Program-made: the position numbers and the translations under genes
Notes under the pieces: model-generated
What the model was told of the DNA's origin: nothing
Seen by the model: the letters and a program-made list of their open reading frames with translations, nothing else
Database searches by the model: none
NCBI GenBank assembly: GCA_964450715.1
Contig: CAYVFC010000023.1
Coordinates: 1-64,000, forward strand
Length of the DNA: 64,000 nt
Reading direction: 5' to 3'
Source of the DNA: CAYVFC01 sp964450715
GTDB lineage: Bacteria > Myxococcota_A > Polyangia > Polyangiales > JAFGIB01
In this document: positions 41,027 to 48,973 of the stretch, in pieces
Layout: each line of letters begins with the position of its first letter
Position numbering within the stretch: position 1 is the first letter of the stretch

Positions 41027-42829
41027 ATGAAACGGCTTCTTCTACCATTTCTGGGACTATTGATTTGCGCGGTCGGCTGCTCGGCCGAAGGGAACAGCGG
41101 ACAGGGGGCCCTGGCCGGGCAGGGTGGATCCAATCCGGACCAGGGCGCTGGCTCGGGCGGCGCGGCCGGTACGGAACAGCCCGGTCCTTTGCCGGAAGCC
41201 GACGCAGAGGTCGAGGCGGGAAGCCAGAGCCCGGACGCGAGCGGGCCGGACGACGGACGTGACGAGCCCGATGACACCATCCAAAACCTGATCGCGTCCG
41301 ACTCCGGCGTGTCCAATCCCAACGCCGGACGCCAGGATGCGGGCGATCAGGACGCAGGACAGGCCGGTGCGGGAAGCGGCGGCGGTGGGAGCGGTGGCGG
41401 CGCGGGAAGCGGTGGGAAGGGCGCCCAGGATTCGGCAATCCCGGATGCCGGTTTGCAGGACGCCGCCGACCCGGACGCGGGCGATGGAGCGGTCACCTGG
41501 GAGGAGTTCTGCGAGGGCGGCGGCCCGCCGGTAAAGGTCGTCGACACCCGTCCGACCACCCCCGGCGACATGTGCACGGGTACCATCGCTCGCCGCCTTT
41601 TCGACCACTCGCTGTGCACCTGCGAGGAGGTGAGCTTTGCCGGATACCTCAAGACTCAGTCCTTTGACTCGAGCCTGGGACCGGCGGTGGTCAAGGCCGG
41701 CGCCCCGGTTGGCGTTAACGACGCTCTTGTCACCGGCTCATATATCGACGTGGGCGGCAGCTTCACCGTGAAAGGCGACCTCGTTTTCGCCGGACCGCTC
41801 GATGCGGGTGGCGACATCAAGCTGGGCAAGGCGGTCACCATACTCGGTGTGATCAACGCGCGGCGCGACCTCTGGCTCGGGCAGCCCTCCATCATCACCG
41901 CCGGCTCGGTCGGAAGGGATCTCTACACCCAGACCGGCGACGGGGGCCCGCTCACGGTAGCCGTTGGCGGCAGCCGGGTGCAGACCGCGATCGACATCCC
42001 GCCTCCCTGCGAGTGCGAGCCGGACGAACTGCTGGACATCGACTCCATCGTTGACGACGGAAAGCTCAACAACGACAACAATCACCCGGACGTGATGCTG
42101 GACCCGGCGGCGCTGAACAACCTGGGCTTCGCGACCGTGCTCGACCTGCCCTGCGGCCGCTTTTTCCTGGAATCGATCGGCGGCGTGGGCGCCGTCACCA
42201 TCAACGTCACCGGGCGCACGGCGCTGTTCATCGAAGGCGACGTGAGCACGGTGGGCGCGTTTCAGGTCAACTTCGTGGGGCCAGACGCCGAGCTGGATAT
42301 TTTCATCAAAGGCGACCTGAACCAGATCGGCTACGGATCCTTCGGCAACGCGGACCGGCCCGCCGACCTGCGCGTCTACGTGGGCGGATCAGGCGACATC
42401 CTCTACCTGGGCTACCAGCCCTTTGCCGGCAATCTCTACGCCCCCAAGGCTCGACTGGCCTCGGACGGCTACCTGCCGGTCAACGGCTCGGTATTCGTCA
42501 GGGACATCATGGTCGGCGGCTACATCGACATCACCTATGACCGGCACGTGCTCGACGTGGGTGACGACGAGGAGTGCTACGAGACGCCGGAGGATCCGCC
42601 GCCGCCGCCCGAAGACGCGGGCGTCGATGCCGGCATAGACGCCGGCGCCGATGCCGGAAGCGATGCCGCCGAGCCGCCCGAGGAGCCGGACTGCTACCCC
42701 TGCGACGGCACCTGTCCTACCAACCTGACCTGCATCGAGGGCTACTGCGCGCCGTGCCAGACCGACCTGGACTGCTGCGAACCGCTGGTCTGCTACGAGG
42801 ACGGCCGCTGTGGCGCCTTGCTCTTCTAA
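41027..42829 (+). CDS. Lipoprotein with polymer-forming beta-helix-like domain (600 aa)
   Basis: Lipobox AVGC (Cys18) is followed by a long Gly/Asp/Ala linker (about 20-150). Residues about 175-500 read as a right-handed beta-helix: short hydrophobic strands alternating with Gly/Asp turns (GSYIDVGGSFTVKGDLVFAG, and later LFIEGDVSTVG and IFIKGDLNQIG), a style shared with DUF7305/bactofilin-like surface proteins. The end has a Cys-rich tail (CYPCDGTCP to CCEPLVCYEDGRC). It is seven bases before the VWA lipoprotein gene, so they form an operon. Likely exposed on the outer membrane; function unknown. Confidence 0.8.
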   Translation: MKRLLLPFLGLLICAVGCSAEGNSGQGALAGQGGSNPDQGAGSGGAAGTEQPGPLPEADAEVEAGSQSPDASGPDDGRDEPDDTIQNLIASDSGVSNPNAGRQDAGDQDAGQAGAGSGGGGSGGGAGSGGKGAQDSAIPDAGLQDAADPDAGDGAVTWEEFCEGGGPPVKVVDTRPTTPGDMCTGTIARRLFDHSLCTCEEVSFAGYLKTQSFDSSLGPAVVKAGAPVGVNDALVTGSYIDVGGSFTVKGDLVFAGPLDAGGDIKLGKAVTILGVINARRDLWLGQPSIITAGSVGRDLYTQTGDGGPLTVAVGGSRVQTAIDIPPPCECEPDELLDIDSIVDDGKLNNDNNHPDVMLDPAALNNLGFATVLDLPCGRFFLESIGGVGAVTINVTGRTALFIEGDVSTVGAFQVNFVGPDAELDIFIKGDLNQIGYGSFGNADRPADLRVYVGGSGDILYLGYQPFAGNLYAPKARLASDGYLPVNGSVFVRDIMVGGYIDITYDRHVLDVGDDEECYETPEDPPPPPEDAGVDAGIDAGADAGSDAAEPPEEPDCYPCDGTCPTNLTCIEGYCAPCQTDLDCCEPLVCYEDGRCGALLF

Positions 42830-42836
42830 TCCGATC

Positions 42837-44024
42837 ATGCGCGAGGGCAAGGTTCGGCGAACCGGCGCGCTGCTGTTGGCGCTTCTCCTCTCCGGCTGCG
42901 CCGAGGGCGTACCGTTCGATTCCAGCATATTGGAAACAAACACGGACGGCGGGGGCGCCGGAAGCGGTAACGACGACGGCGCCGCCGCCGGAACGGACGG
43001 CGGTAGCTATCGAGCCCCTGACAGCGGCGACCTGGCGAGCGGCGACCCCTTTCCCGGACCGGAGCAATGCGCCGATCTACGCGTGATACCCGATCGGGTC
43101 GTGCCCACGGTCGCCTTCCTCATCGACGGCTCGGGCAGCATGACCTGCGCCTACCCGGCCGAGGCGAACTGTGACTGCGAGAGCCAGCTCCGCAACAAGT
43201 GCCAGCCCGAGGGCACGGATACGCGCTGGAAATCGCTCGGAGCCGCTCTGCTCGACACCGAGCGGGATCAGGGGGCGGACGGCGTGTTCAAATCGCTACA
43301 GGAAGTGGTGCGCTTCGGCATGGTGATCTACAACAACCACCCGGACGACGCCCGCTGCCCCAACCTCTCGGTCAGCGTCGGCGCCGGCCTAAACCGCTAC
43401 GACGAGCTGGCCGGCGCCTTTCCGGACGAGCCCCCCGGCTTCAACACGCCCACCGGGCCCGCTCTCGAAGCCATGGTGCGCGGCATGCCGGACAGGGCCG
43501 AGGCCGCCGCGCAGGGGCTGGGGCCGCAGGTCATCGTGCTGGCCACCGACGGCCAGCCCTTCGAGTGCACCTTTGACATCGTCACAGCTCCGGATCTGGA
43601 CTACGACACCGTGCTCGAGGCGGCCCGGCTGGCGGCGAGCAAGGGCATCGCGCTCTACGCCATCAGCCTGGCCGAGGCCACCGGCGAGTTCGCCGACCAT
43701 TTGAACGAGGTAGCCTCGCTGGGCGGGACCGGGACCGCTTACTTGCCGGCGGACCGCGACGACTTGATCGACGACCTGGGCGCCATCATCGGCGATGCCA
43801 TCTCCTGCCGGGCCACCGTGCGCGGCACCATCGTGGTGGGCAAGGAGTGCGAAGGCACGGTGACGCTGGGCGGGACCGAGCTGGGCTGCAACCAGCCCGA
43901 CGGCTTCAAGCTGGCCGACGAAAAGACCCTGGAGCTCACCGGCGCGGCCTGCGACACCTTCAAGAACGACCCCGGCGCCGAGCTCGAGGCCGTCTTCCCC
44001 TGCCAGGTCTACAACGTAGAGTAG
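42837..44024 (+). CDS. Von Willebrand factor type A domain lipoprotein (395 aa)
   Basis: Lipobox LSGC (Cys21) precedes a Gly/Asp linker and a VWA domain (about 90-330) with an intact MIDAS DxSxS motif in FLIDGSGSM and a second acidic site in VLATDGQPFEC. The VWA domain contains inserted Cys pairs (CAYPAEANCDC). The last 70 residues are a small domain (VVGKECEGTVTLGG). VWA lipoproteins of this type bind proteins or metals at the cell surface, for example in adhesion or gliding. The ATG at 42837 lacks an obvious RBS, so translation probably follows from the gene seven bases upstream. Confidence 0.85.
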   Translation: MREGKVRRTGALLLALLLSGCAEGVPFDSSILETNTDGGGAGSGNDDGAAAGTDGGSYRAPDSGDLASGDPFPGPEQCADLRVIPDRVVPTVAFLIDGSGSMTCAYPAEANCDCESQLRNKCQPEGTDTRWKSLGAALLDTERDQGADGVFKSLQEVVRFGMVIYNNHPDDARCPNLSVSVGAGLNRYDELAGAFPDEPPGFNTPTGPALEAMVRGMPDRAEAAAQGLGPQVIVLATDGQPFECTFDIVTAPDLDYDTVLEAARLAASKGIALYAISLAEATGEFADHLNEVASLGGTGTAYLPADRDDLIDDLGAIIGDAISCRATVRGTIVVGKECEGTVTLGGTELGCNQPDGFKLADEKTLELTGAACDTFKNDPGAELEAVFPCQVYNVE

Positions 44025-44064
44025 GGGCTGGCCTTGCGCACGCCCCATCTAACTCCTCTTTGGG

Positions 44065-44202
44065 TCGCGAGTTTCTGCGCCTCTCGCGCAAGAACTCCGC
44101 CGTGAGCCGCCTCAGTCACGAGTTTCTGCGCCTTTCGCGCAGGAACTCCGCCCTGGGACGCCTCAGTCGCGAGTTTCTGCGCCTCTCGCGCAGGAACTCC
44201 GC
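44065..44202. repeat. Three tandem 51-bp repeats, each able to fold
   Basis: Units begin TCGCGAGTTTCTGCGCC at 44065, 44116 (TCACGAG) and 44167; the last is shorter. Each contains GAGTTTCT...AGGAACTC and CGCGAG...CTCGCG arms. The 51-base period equals 17 codons and is open in more than one frame, but there is no ribosome site or conserved start. It is located in the gap after the VWA gene. Confidence 0.85.
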
Positions 44203-44271
44203 ACCGCCCACGCCCCCTGAGCCGCCACGCGCTCCTTAATTTTTTTCCCCCCTCCCCTATACTCTCGGCCG

Positions 44272-45996
44272 ATGGCAAAGAGGAAGAAGAAGGGCAAGCC
44301 CGCCGCCGCTACTCCTAGAAAGGCGAAGACGAGCAAGACCACCGCACCGGAGGAGGTCGGGCGCAAACCGGTACGGATACCGGAACGCGCGATCTTTGCC
44401 GCCGCCCTCTGTCTCTTCGGCGCCATCGCGCTCCATTACTACAGGGCCATCGGGTCCTACGTGATGGACGACGCCTTCATCTTCCTGCGCTACGCGGACA
44501 ACCTGATCAACGGACACGGGCTGGTCTACAACCCCGGAGAACCGGTGGAGGGGTACACCAGCTTTCTCTGGACCGTGCTGCTGGCGGGCGGGTTGGCAGC
44601 GGGGCTACCCGTACCCTCGTTCGCGCAGGTCCTGGCCGTACTGCTGGCGATCGCGACGCTCTTCTTGGTCTGGCGCGCGGGTCGATTGCTCTTCCCGAGT
44701 ACCCGCTGGGCTGCCCTGATACCGGTGCTCTTCCTGGCCAGCAACCGCACGTTTTGCGTCTGGGCGGTTCAGGCCATGGAGACCAAGCTGTTCGGTGCGA
44801 CCGTGGCCGCCTCGTTCTGGGTCTGGCTGCGGTACGGCTTCGCAGGAATCGAACGAGGCAGGTGGCGATACCTACCCCTACTGGGTCTGGTGACCGCGCT
44901 CATGCCGCTCAGCCGACCCGAGGGCTACCTGTTCGCCGGGCTGATCATGGCCGCCGGCTTTTTCTCCGCCCTCAAGACCCGGGACTTCGGCTCCTGGGCC
45001 CGCAACCTGGCCGGTTTCACCCTGCTAGCCGGCGGCCACCTGCTGTTCAGGTTCGCGACCTACGGCGATCTGTTGCCCAACACTTTCTACGCCAAGGTGC
45101 CGGGCCTGCAGATCGAGTCGGGCGCGATCTTTCTCTGGCGCGCGGCGCGCGAGAACTATATCCCCATCTACGGGATTCTGGTGCTCACCGGAATGCTCTG
45201 CTTCGCCCGCGCGAAAGAGCTGTCGGGCCCCAGGTGGTTCGCCATCCTGGCCGTGGTGCTGACCGCCCTATACCTACTGTTGATCGGCGGCGATTACTTC
45301 GAGTTCCGCTTCATCGATCACATCCTCCCCTTCTGGGCCTTCTTGGGCGTGCAAGGAGCGTTCTTCGTAAGCCAAGTGGTGAAGAACGAGAGGAAACGTT
45401 TCGCGCTAGTGCTCTCCCTGGCAACGGTCTGGATAGGCCTGAACGCGCTGACCGTGATCCGACCCTACGAGCGAGAAGAGCACATGACCAACCCCGAAAG
45501 GGAGGCCCATTTCGCGGAGCTGTTCGCCAGGGCCGGTCGCTGGCTCGGGGCCAACCTGGAACCGGGCGAATCGATAGCCATCCGCCCGGCCGGGATCATC
45601 GCCTATCTCACCCGCGCCTACTGCCTGGATCTGCTGGGCCTCAACGACCGCGAGATCGCCCGCATGGAGCGGCGCCGGGGAAACCGCAAGACCCTGGGAC
45701 ACCAGAAGGAGGCCACCAGCGACTACGCCCGCGAGCGCGGCATCACCTACTTCATCTGGCATCCGCGCATCCGCAACCGCCCCTGCCGGCCGGGCGCCTG
45801 CGTCTGCGTGGAGATAGCTCCTTCAACCTATTTCTGGTTTCACGCGCTCACGCCTGACGCGCGGCTGAAACACCGCCTCTACCGGCTGAACGAGCACAAA
45901 GGGTCGCTCGAAGGCTTCACGCCCCGGGCCGAGAGGGGGGCGCGAGAGGGGGACGGGCGAGAGGGGGACGGGCGAGAGGGGGACGTTGTTGAGTAA
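44272..45996 (+). CDS. GT-C glycosyltransferase, AftB/mannosyltransferase-like (574 aa)
   Basis: A Lys-rich cytoplasmic start (2-35) is followed by about ten membrane helices between 40 and 390. The first loop has YVMDDAFIFLRYADNLINGH, then VYNPGEPVEGYTSFLW. The DDxF motif and the NPGEPVEGYTSFLW block are the signature of AftB-like and related polyprenyl-phosphate-sugar-dependent GT-C enzymes. The C-terminal periplasmic part (about 410-550) has CLDLLGLNDREIAR. It should transfer a sugar from a lipid donor to a surface polymer or protein. The last 25 residues (REGD repeats) are encoded by a DNA repeat and the stop codon is inside an inverted repeat, so the natural end may have been replaced. 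No RBS is clear before the ATG. Confidence 0.85.
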   Translation: MAKRKKKGKPAAATPRKAKTSKTTAPEEVGRKPVRIPERAIFAAALCLFGAIALHYYRAIGSYVMDDAFIFLRYADNLINGHGLVYNPGEPVEGYTSFLWTVLLAGGLAAGLPVPSFAQVLAVLLAIATLFLVWRAGRLLFPSTRWAALIPVLFLASNRTFCVWAVQAMETKLFGATVAASFWVWLRYGFAGIERGRWRYLPLLGLVTALMPLSRPEGYLFAGLIMAAGFFSALKTRDFGSWARNLAGFTLLAGGHLLFRFATYGDLLPNTFYAKVPGLQIESGAIFLWRAARENYIPIYGILVLTGMLCFARAKELSGPRWFAILAVVLTALYLLLIGGDYFEFRFIDHILPFWAFLGVQGAFFVSQVVKNERKRFALVLSLATVWIGLNALTVIRPYEREEHMTNPEREAHFAELFARAGRWLGANLEPGESIAIRPAGIIAYLTRAYCLDLLGLNDREIARMERRRGNRKTLGHQKEATSDYARERGITYFIWHPRIRNRPCRPGACVCVEIAPSTYFWFHALTPDARLKHRLYRLNEHKGSLEGFTPRAERGAREGDGREGDGREGDVVE

Positions 45997-46072
45997 TTAA
46001 GTAATTGGCCTGCGAACGAAAGAAAAACGAGGTTCGTTATCTCCAATTACTTAATTACTCAACAACGTCCCC
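45979..46072. repeat. Perfect 30-bp inverted repeat spanning the glycosyltransferase stop
   Basis: The 30-base arms at 45979-46008 and 46043-46072 (GGGGACGTTGTTGAGTAATT... outward) are exact complements with a 34-base loop that holds a further CGAAC/GTTCG stem. It is AT-richer than its surroundings. The stop codon TAA lies in the left arm. It could be a terminator between convergent genes or the remains of a small mobile element. Confidence 0.85.
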
Positions 46073-46095
46073 TACCGACGTCCCCTACCGACCGT

Positions 46096-46146
46096 CTATC
46101 TCACCCGCGCCTACTGCCTGGATCTGCTGGGCCTCAACGACCGCGA
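46096..46146 (+). repeat. 51-bp duplicate of glycosyltransferase coding sequence
   Basis: These 51 bases are identical to 45603-45653 within the gene (starting CTATCTCACCCGCGCC and ending CCTCAACGACCGCGA). They are embedded between copies of the short unit CGTCCCCTACCGAC (seen five times, some overlapping, at 46066-46190). The copy is outside any gene. Confidence 0.9.
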
Positions 46147-46217
46147 CAACGTCCCCTACCGACCGTCCCCTACCGACCCCTACCGAGGTTCCGTTCCGCC
46201 TCTGCAAACCAAAAGCA

Positions 46218-46252
46218 GCGCCGCGCTTCCCGGAAATGAAGAAGCGCGGCGC
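46218..46252 (-). terminator. Rho-independent-type terminator of the hydrolase gene
   Basis: GCGCCGCGCTTC and GAAGCGCGGCGC form a 12-base stem around TTCATTTCCG-type loop on the minus strand, followed by TGCTTTTGGTTT. It lies 27 bases beyond the hydrolase stop at 46279. Confidence 0.65.
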
Positions 46253-46278
46253 AAGGGGGCATGGTTCTTCCGTTCGCC

Positions 46279-47625
46279 TCAGGGGAGCTTGCCGTTGCTG
46301 CCGTACTCGACGTTGCCCTGGCCGAAATCGGCACCGGTGCACAGGCCGCAATCCGCTCCCACGAACATGGCGCGTGCGGTCTGGTCGTCCTTCAACATGT
46401 AGTCCCACCAGCCCAGCGCGACCTGTACCACCCGCTCGGGCTCCAGCATCAGGGTCAGGTGGCCGCTCATGTTACCGGTCTGCGGGACGTCGTAGTAATA
46501 GAGGTAGGCGCCCGGTTGCGCCGCGCTGTTCGCACCGCTCGCCATGCTCGCCGCGGTCGGGTTGCCGATGTCGGTCTCCCCGGACACGGCCAGGAAGGGC
46601 TTGGAAGCCGAAGTCCCGCCGTTCCACAGGATCACCGAGTCGATGCGCGGATCGCTGGCGGCCGTCGCGGTTGCCGCGCTGCCCTGCGAGTGGCCCATGG
46701 CGCCTACCCGCTCGAAGTCCATCATCCCGTAAAACGGATTGCTGGGATCCGCGTTGGCGGTCTCGGCGAAGTCCAGGGCGATGGTCATGGCGCTGTTGCC
46801 GCCCACGTAACGCGACTGAGCGCCCACGATGATATAGCCGTGCGACGCGATATAGCCGAGCAGGTGCGCGTACCCGGCCACCTGTGCGCAGGTACCGTTG
46901 CCCCAGGTGATCACCGGGTATTTCTCGCCGGGGATGGGACAGGCCGGCCCGATCAGGGTGTGGAGCGTCAGGTCGACGTCTCGGAGGTTCATGAGATCGG
47001 CCGTCAACACCGGGTCTTCGCCAAAGGTCCCGCCGAAGATGGTGCAGGCCGCCTCGGCCACGTTTACCGCTATCGCGAAGTCTTGACCGAGGTTGTACGG
47101 CGAGTAGGTGCCGTAAGGGCCGAAGGGGATCAGAACATTATCGTCGTAGGCCAACATGCTGCTGCAACTCGCCCGAGCCTGTAGCTCGTCCTGCATGCAT
47201 TCCGGGGTTAGAGCGGCTATACACGCCGGGTCCTGACCGGATCCTCCAGCGTCGCCGCCGGCTCCCGCGCCACCGTCCGTGCCCGCGTCGCCGCCGGCTC
47301 CCGCCTCACCGGCCGCGCCGGCTTCACCTGCCGCGCCGCCCGCGCCGCCCATGCCCGCGCCGCCGACACCTGCGCCGCCGACTCCCGCACCGCCAACACC
47401 CGCGCCGCCGACTCCTGCACCGCCTGCGCCTGCCGTCGGGTCGATCTGTCCGCCCACGCCGCCAACGTCACCCCAGCCGCCGATGCCCGCGAAGTAGCCA
47501 CCGCCAGCGCCGGCGTTGTTTTGCGCGGTCGTACCTCCTTGCGAACCGCAGGCCGTCAAACCGAGGGCCGTTATCAACCCGATGACCGCGAAAACTACGA
47601 CGATAGATAGATCGATCCTTTTCAT
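46279..47625 (-). CDS. Cutinase/PET-hydrolase-like alpha/beta hydrolase lipoprotein (448 aa)
   Basis: Lipobox LTAC (Cys26) is followed by a long Gly/Ala/Val linker (about 35-130, GVGGAGVGG repeats in tandem). A short Cys motif leads to an alpha/beta-hydrolase domain (about 190-440): VITWGNGTCA (oxyanion region), VGAMGHSQGS with the nucleophile Ser, an acid in SGETDIG and a His in GNMSGHLTLM, a complete triad. The fold order and the Cys near the end (CGLCTG) recall dienelactone/cutinase-like polyester hydrolases. Substrate is unproven; lipases and chlorophyllase-like enzymes share the motifs. AAGGAG precedes the ATG at 47625. It is divergent from an AraC regulator, its likely controller. Confidence 0.82.
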   Translation of the reverse strand: MKRIDLSIVVVFAVIGLITALGLTACGSQGGTTAQNNAGAGGGYFAGIGGWGDVGGVGGQIDPTAGAGGAGVGGAGVGGAGVGGAGVGGAGMGGAGGAAGEAGAAGEAGAGGDAGTDGGAGAGGDAGGSGQDPACIAALTPECMQDELQARASCSSMLAYDDNVLIPFGPYGTYSPYNLGQDFAIAVNVAEAACTIFGGTFGEDPVLTADLMNLRDVDLTLHTLIGPACPIPGEKYPVITWGNGTCAQVAGYAHLLGYIASHGYIIVGAQSRYVGGNSAMTIALDFAETANADPSNPFYGMMDFERVGAMGHSQGSAATATAASDPRIDSVILWNGGTSASKPFLAVSGETDIGNPTAASMASGANSAAQPGAYLYYYDVPQTGNMSGHLTLMLEPERVVQVALGWWDYMLKDDQTARAMFVGADCGLCTGADFGQGNVEYGSNGKLP

Positions 47626-47940
47626 GACCTGACTCCTTGCTCGTTCTGTCCGTTCCAGGCGCTGCCACGGCGGCCAGAAGGCCGGCCGGCAAACATCTTT
47701 GATTAAAAGTTTACGGTGTGCGAAAAGTGGGTACATCTCCCTACGCGCCATTCGCCGTCCACTTCCTGCCACAAAATGGTACACTTAGAGATTCGGGACG
47801 ACGTTCAGCTCTCGGGAGGTGACACCCGGAAAGACAGCGAAAAGCGGAATTTTTCGTTCAGGTGTCCCGACAGGCCACCCCTAAGCAAAGTACGAGCGCT
47901 CAATTATCGAAAAAGCGTGAATTGTGGAATATCTGAACCA
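47626..47940. promoter_or_regulatory. Divergent control region, hydrolase and AraC regulator
   Basis: Two similar sites, GTGGGTACATCT (47736 area) and ATGGTACACTTA (47778 area), share GGTACA and could be AraC-type operator arms. Further on, GACACC (about 47822) and GGTGTC (about 47861) enclose a second pair CGAAAA/TTTTCG, giving a nested stem in the leader of the AraC gene. I cannot define -10 and -35 boxes with confidence. Confidence 0.4.
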
Positions 47941-48966
47941 ATGCTGAAGTCTTCGCTAGAAGAAGAGCACAGCTTCCCCGCCTTCCAGATCCTGCAACTG
48001 GTCGAATTGGTCCAGCGTTGGGGGGTGACGCCCGAGGAGCTGTTGAGCGAGGCAGGGTTGACCGTGGCGGAGTTGGAGGAGCCGGACGCGCGCCTGCCGC
48101 ACTGGACCGTGGCCGAGCTCACGGAAAGAGCGCGCCAGCTAACGGGCGAGCCCGGACTCGGCTTTTACCTGGGTCTACAGAAGCGCGCCTCGGTATACGG
48201 ATACCTCGGGTTGGCCGCCAGCCACGCGGCCAACCTCCGGGAAGCGCTGGAGCTGGCCATCCAGTTCTCGCCGGTGGTCACGACCTCGCTCGAAATACGG
48301 CTGAAAGTGGAGGGGGGCACCGCGTCGCTGGTGCTGGAAGAGCGCGTGGACATGGGAGCCGCGCGGGACGTGATGCTCATCAACTTGGTGGTGGGCCTGA
48401 AGCAGATCTCCAAGGCGCTGACCGGACAGGATCTGAAAGGAACGGCCGACATCGCCATGTCCGAGCCCGACTACTTCAAGCGCTTCGCGCACCTGTTCCC
48501 CGCGGTCCGCTGGGACCAGCCCGTCACCCAGCTCGTATTCGACGCCGCGCTGCTCGATCTTCCCCTGGTGGTTCCGGACCGGGTGGCGCTGCTTTTGGCG
48601 CGCGAGCAGTGCGAGAAGGAGCTGCGGGCGCTCGGCTTCGACGGTGCGCTGGTAGAGCGCGCGCGCCGGATGCTGCCCAAGGCCGACGGCTTCCGCTCGC
48701 TGGCCGAGCTGGCCGAGGCCTTGCGCACCTCGCCGCGCACGCTGGAAAGAAGGCTGGCGGCCCGCGGGATCAGCTACTCCAAGCTTCTGGACCAGGAGCG
48801 CTGCGAAAAGGCGCTGCTGCTGTTGCGGTCCCGGGATCTGACCATCGAGGAGATCACGGAACGCCTCGGCTACTCCACCGTGCCCAACTTCGTGCGGGCC
48901 TTCCGTCGCTGGACGGGTAAGACGCCGGCCGCCTATCGCCGCGATCGAGCGGCCGGCCGCGAGTAG
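47941..48966 (+). CDS. AraC-family regulator with arabinose-binding-type N-domain (341 aa)
   Basis: The N-terminal domain (about 20-210) is of the ToxR/Arabinose_bd (PF12625-like) type with TGEPGLGFYLGLQ and ASHAANLREALE; the C-terminal double HTH (about 245-335) has SLAELAEALRTSPRTLERRL and TIEEITERLGYSTVPNFVRA and FRRWTGKTPAAYRR. The ATG at 47941 has no strong ribosome site; longer upstream readings have non-coding composition. It is divergent from the hydrolase gene and likely activates it in response to a ligand. Its stop is seven bases from the stop of a second AraC gene. Confidence 0.9.
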   Translation: MLKSSLEEEHSFPAFQILQLVELVQRWGVTPEELLSEAGLTVAELEEPDARLPHWTVAELTERARQLTGEPGLGFYLGLQKRASVYGYLGLAASHAANLREALELAIQFSPVVTTSLEIRLKVEGGTASLVLEERVDMGAARDVMLINLVVGLKQISKALTGQDLKGTADIAMSEPDYFKRFAHLFPAVRWDQPVTQLVFDAALLDLPLVVPDRVALLLAREQCEKELRALGFDGALVERARRMLPKADGFRSLAELAEALRTSPRTLERRLAARGISYSKLLDQERCEKALLLLRSRDLTIEEITERLGYSTVPNFVRAFRRWTGKTPAAYRRDRAAGRE

Positions 48967-48973
48967 AAACCGC

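Noticed and set aside
44065..44202. CRISPR array
   Set aside because: There are three direct units with no unique spacers between them and no cas genes; they are plain tandem repeats.
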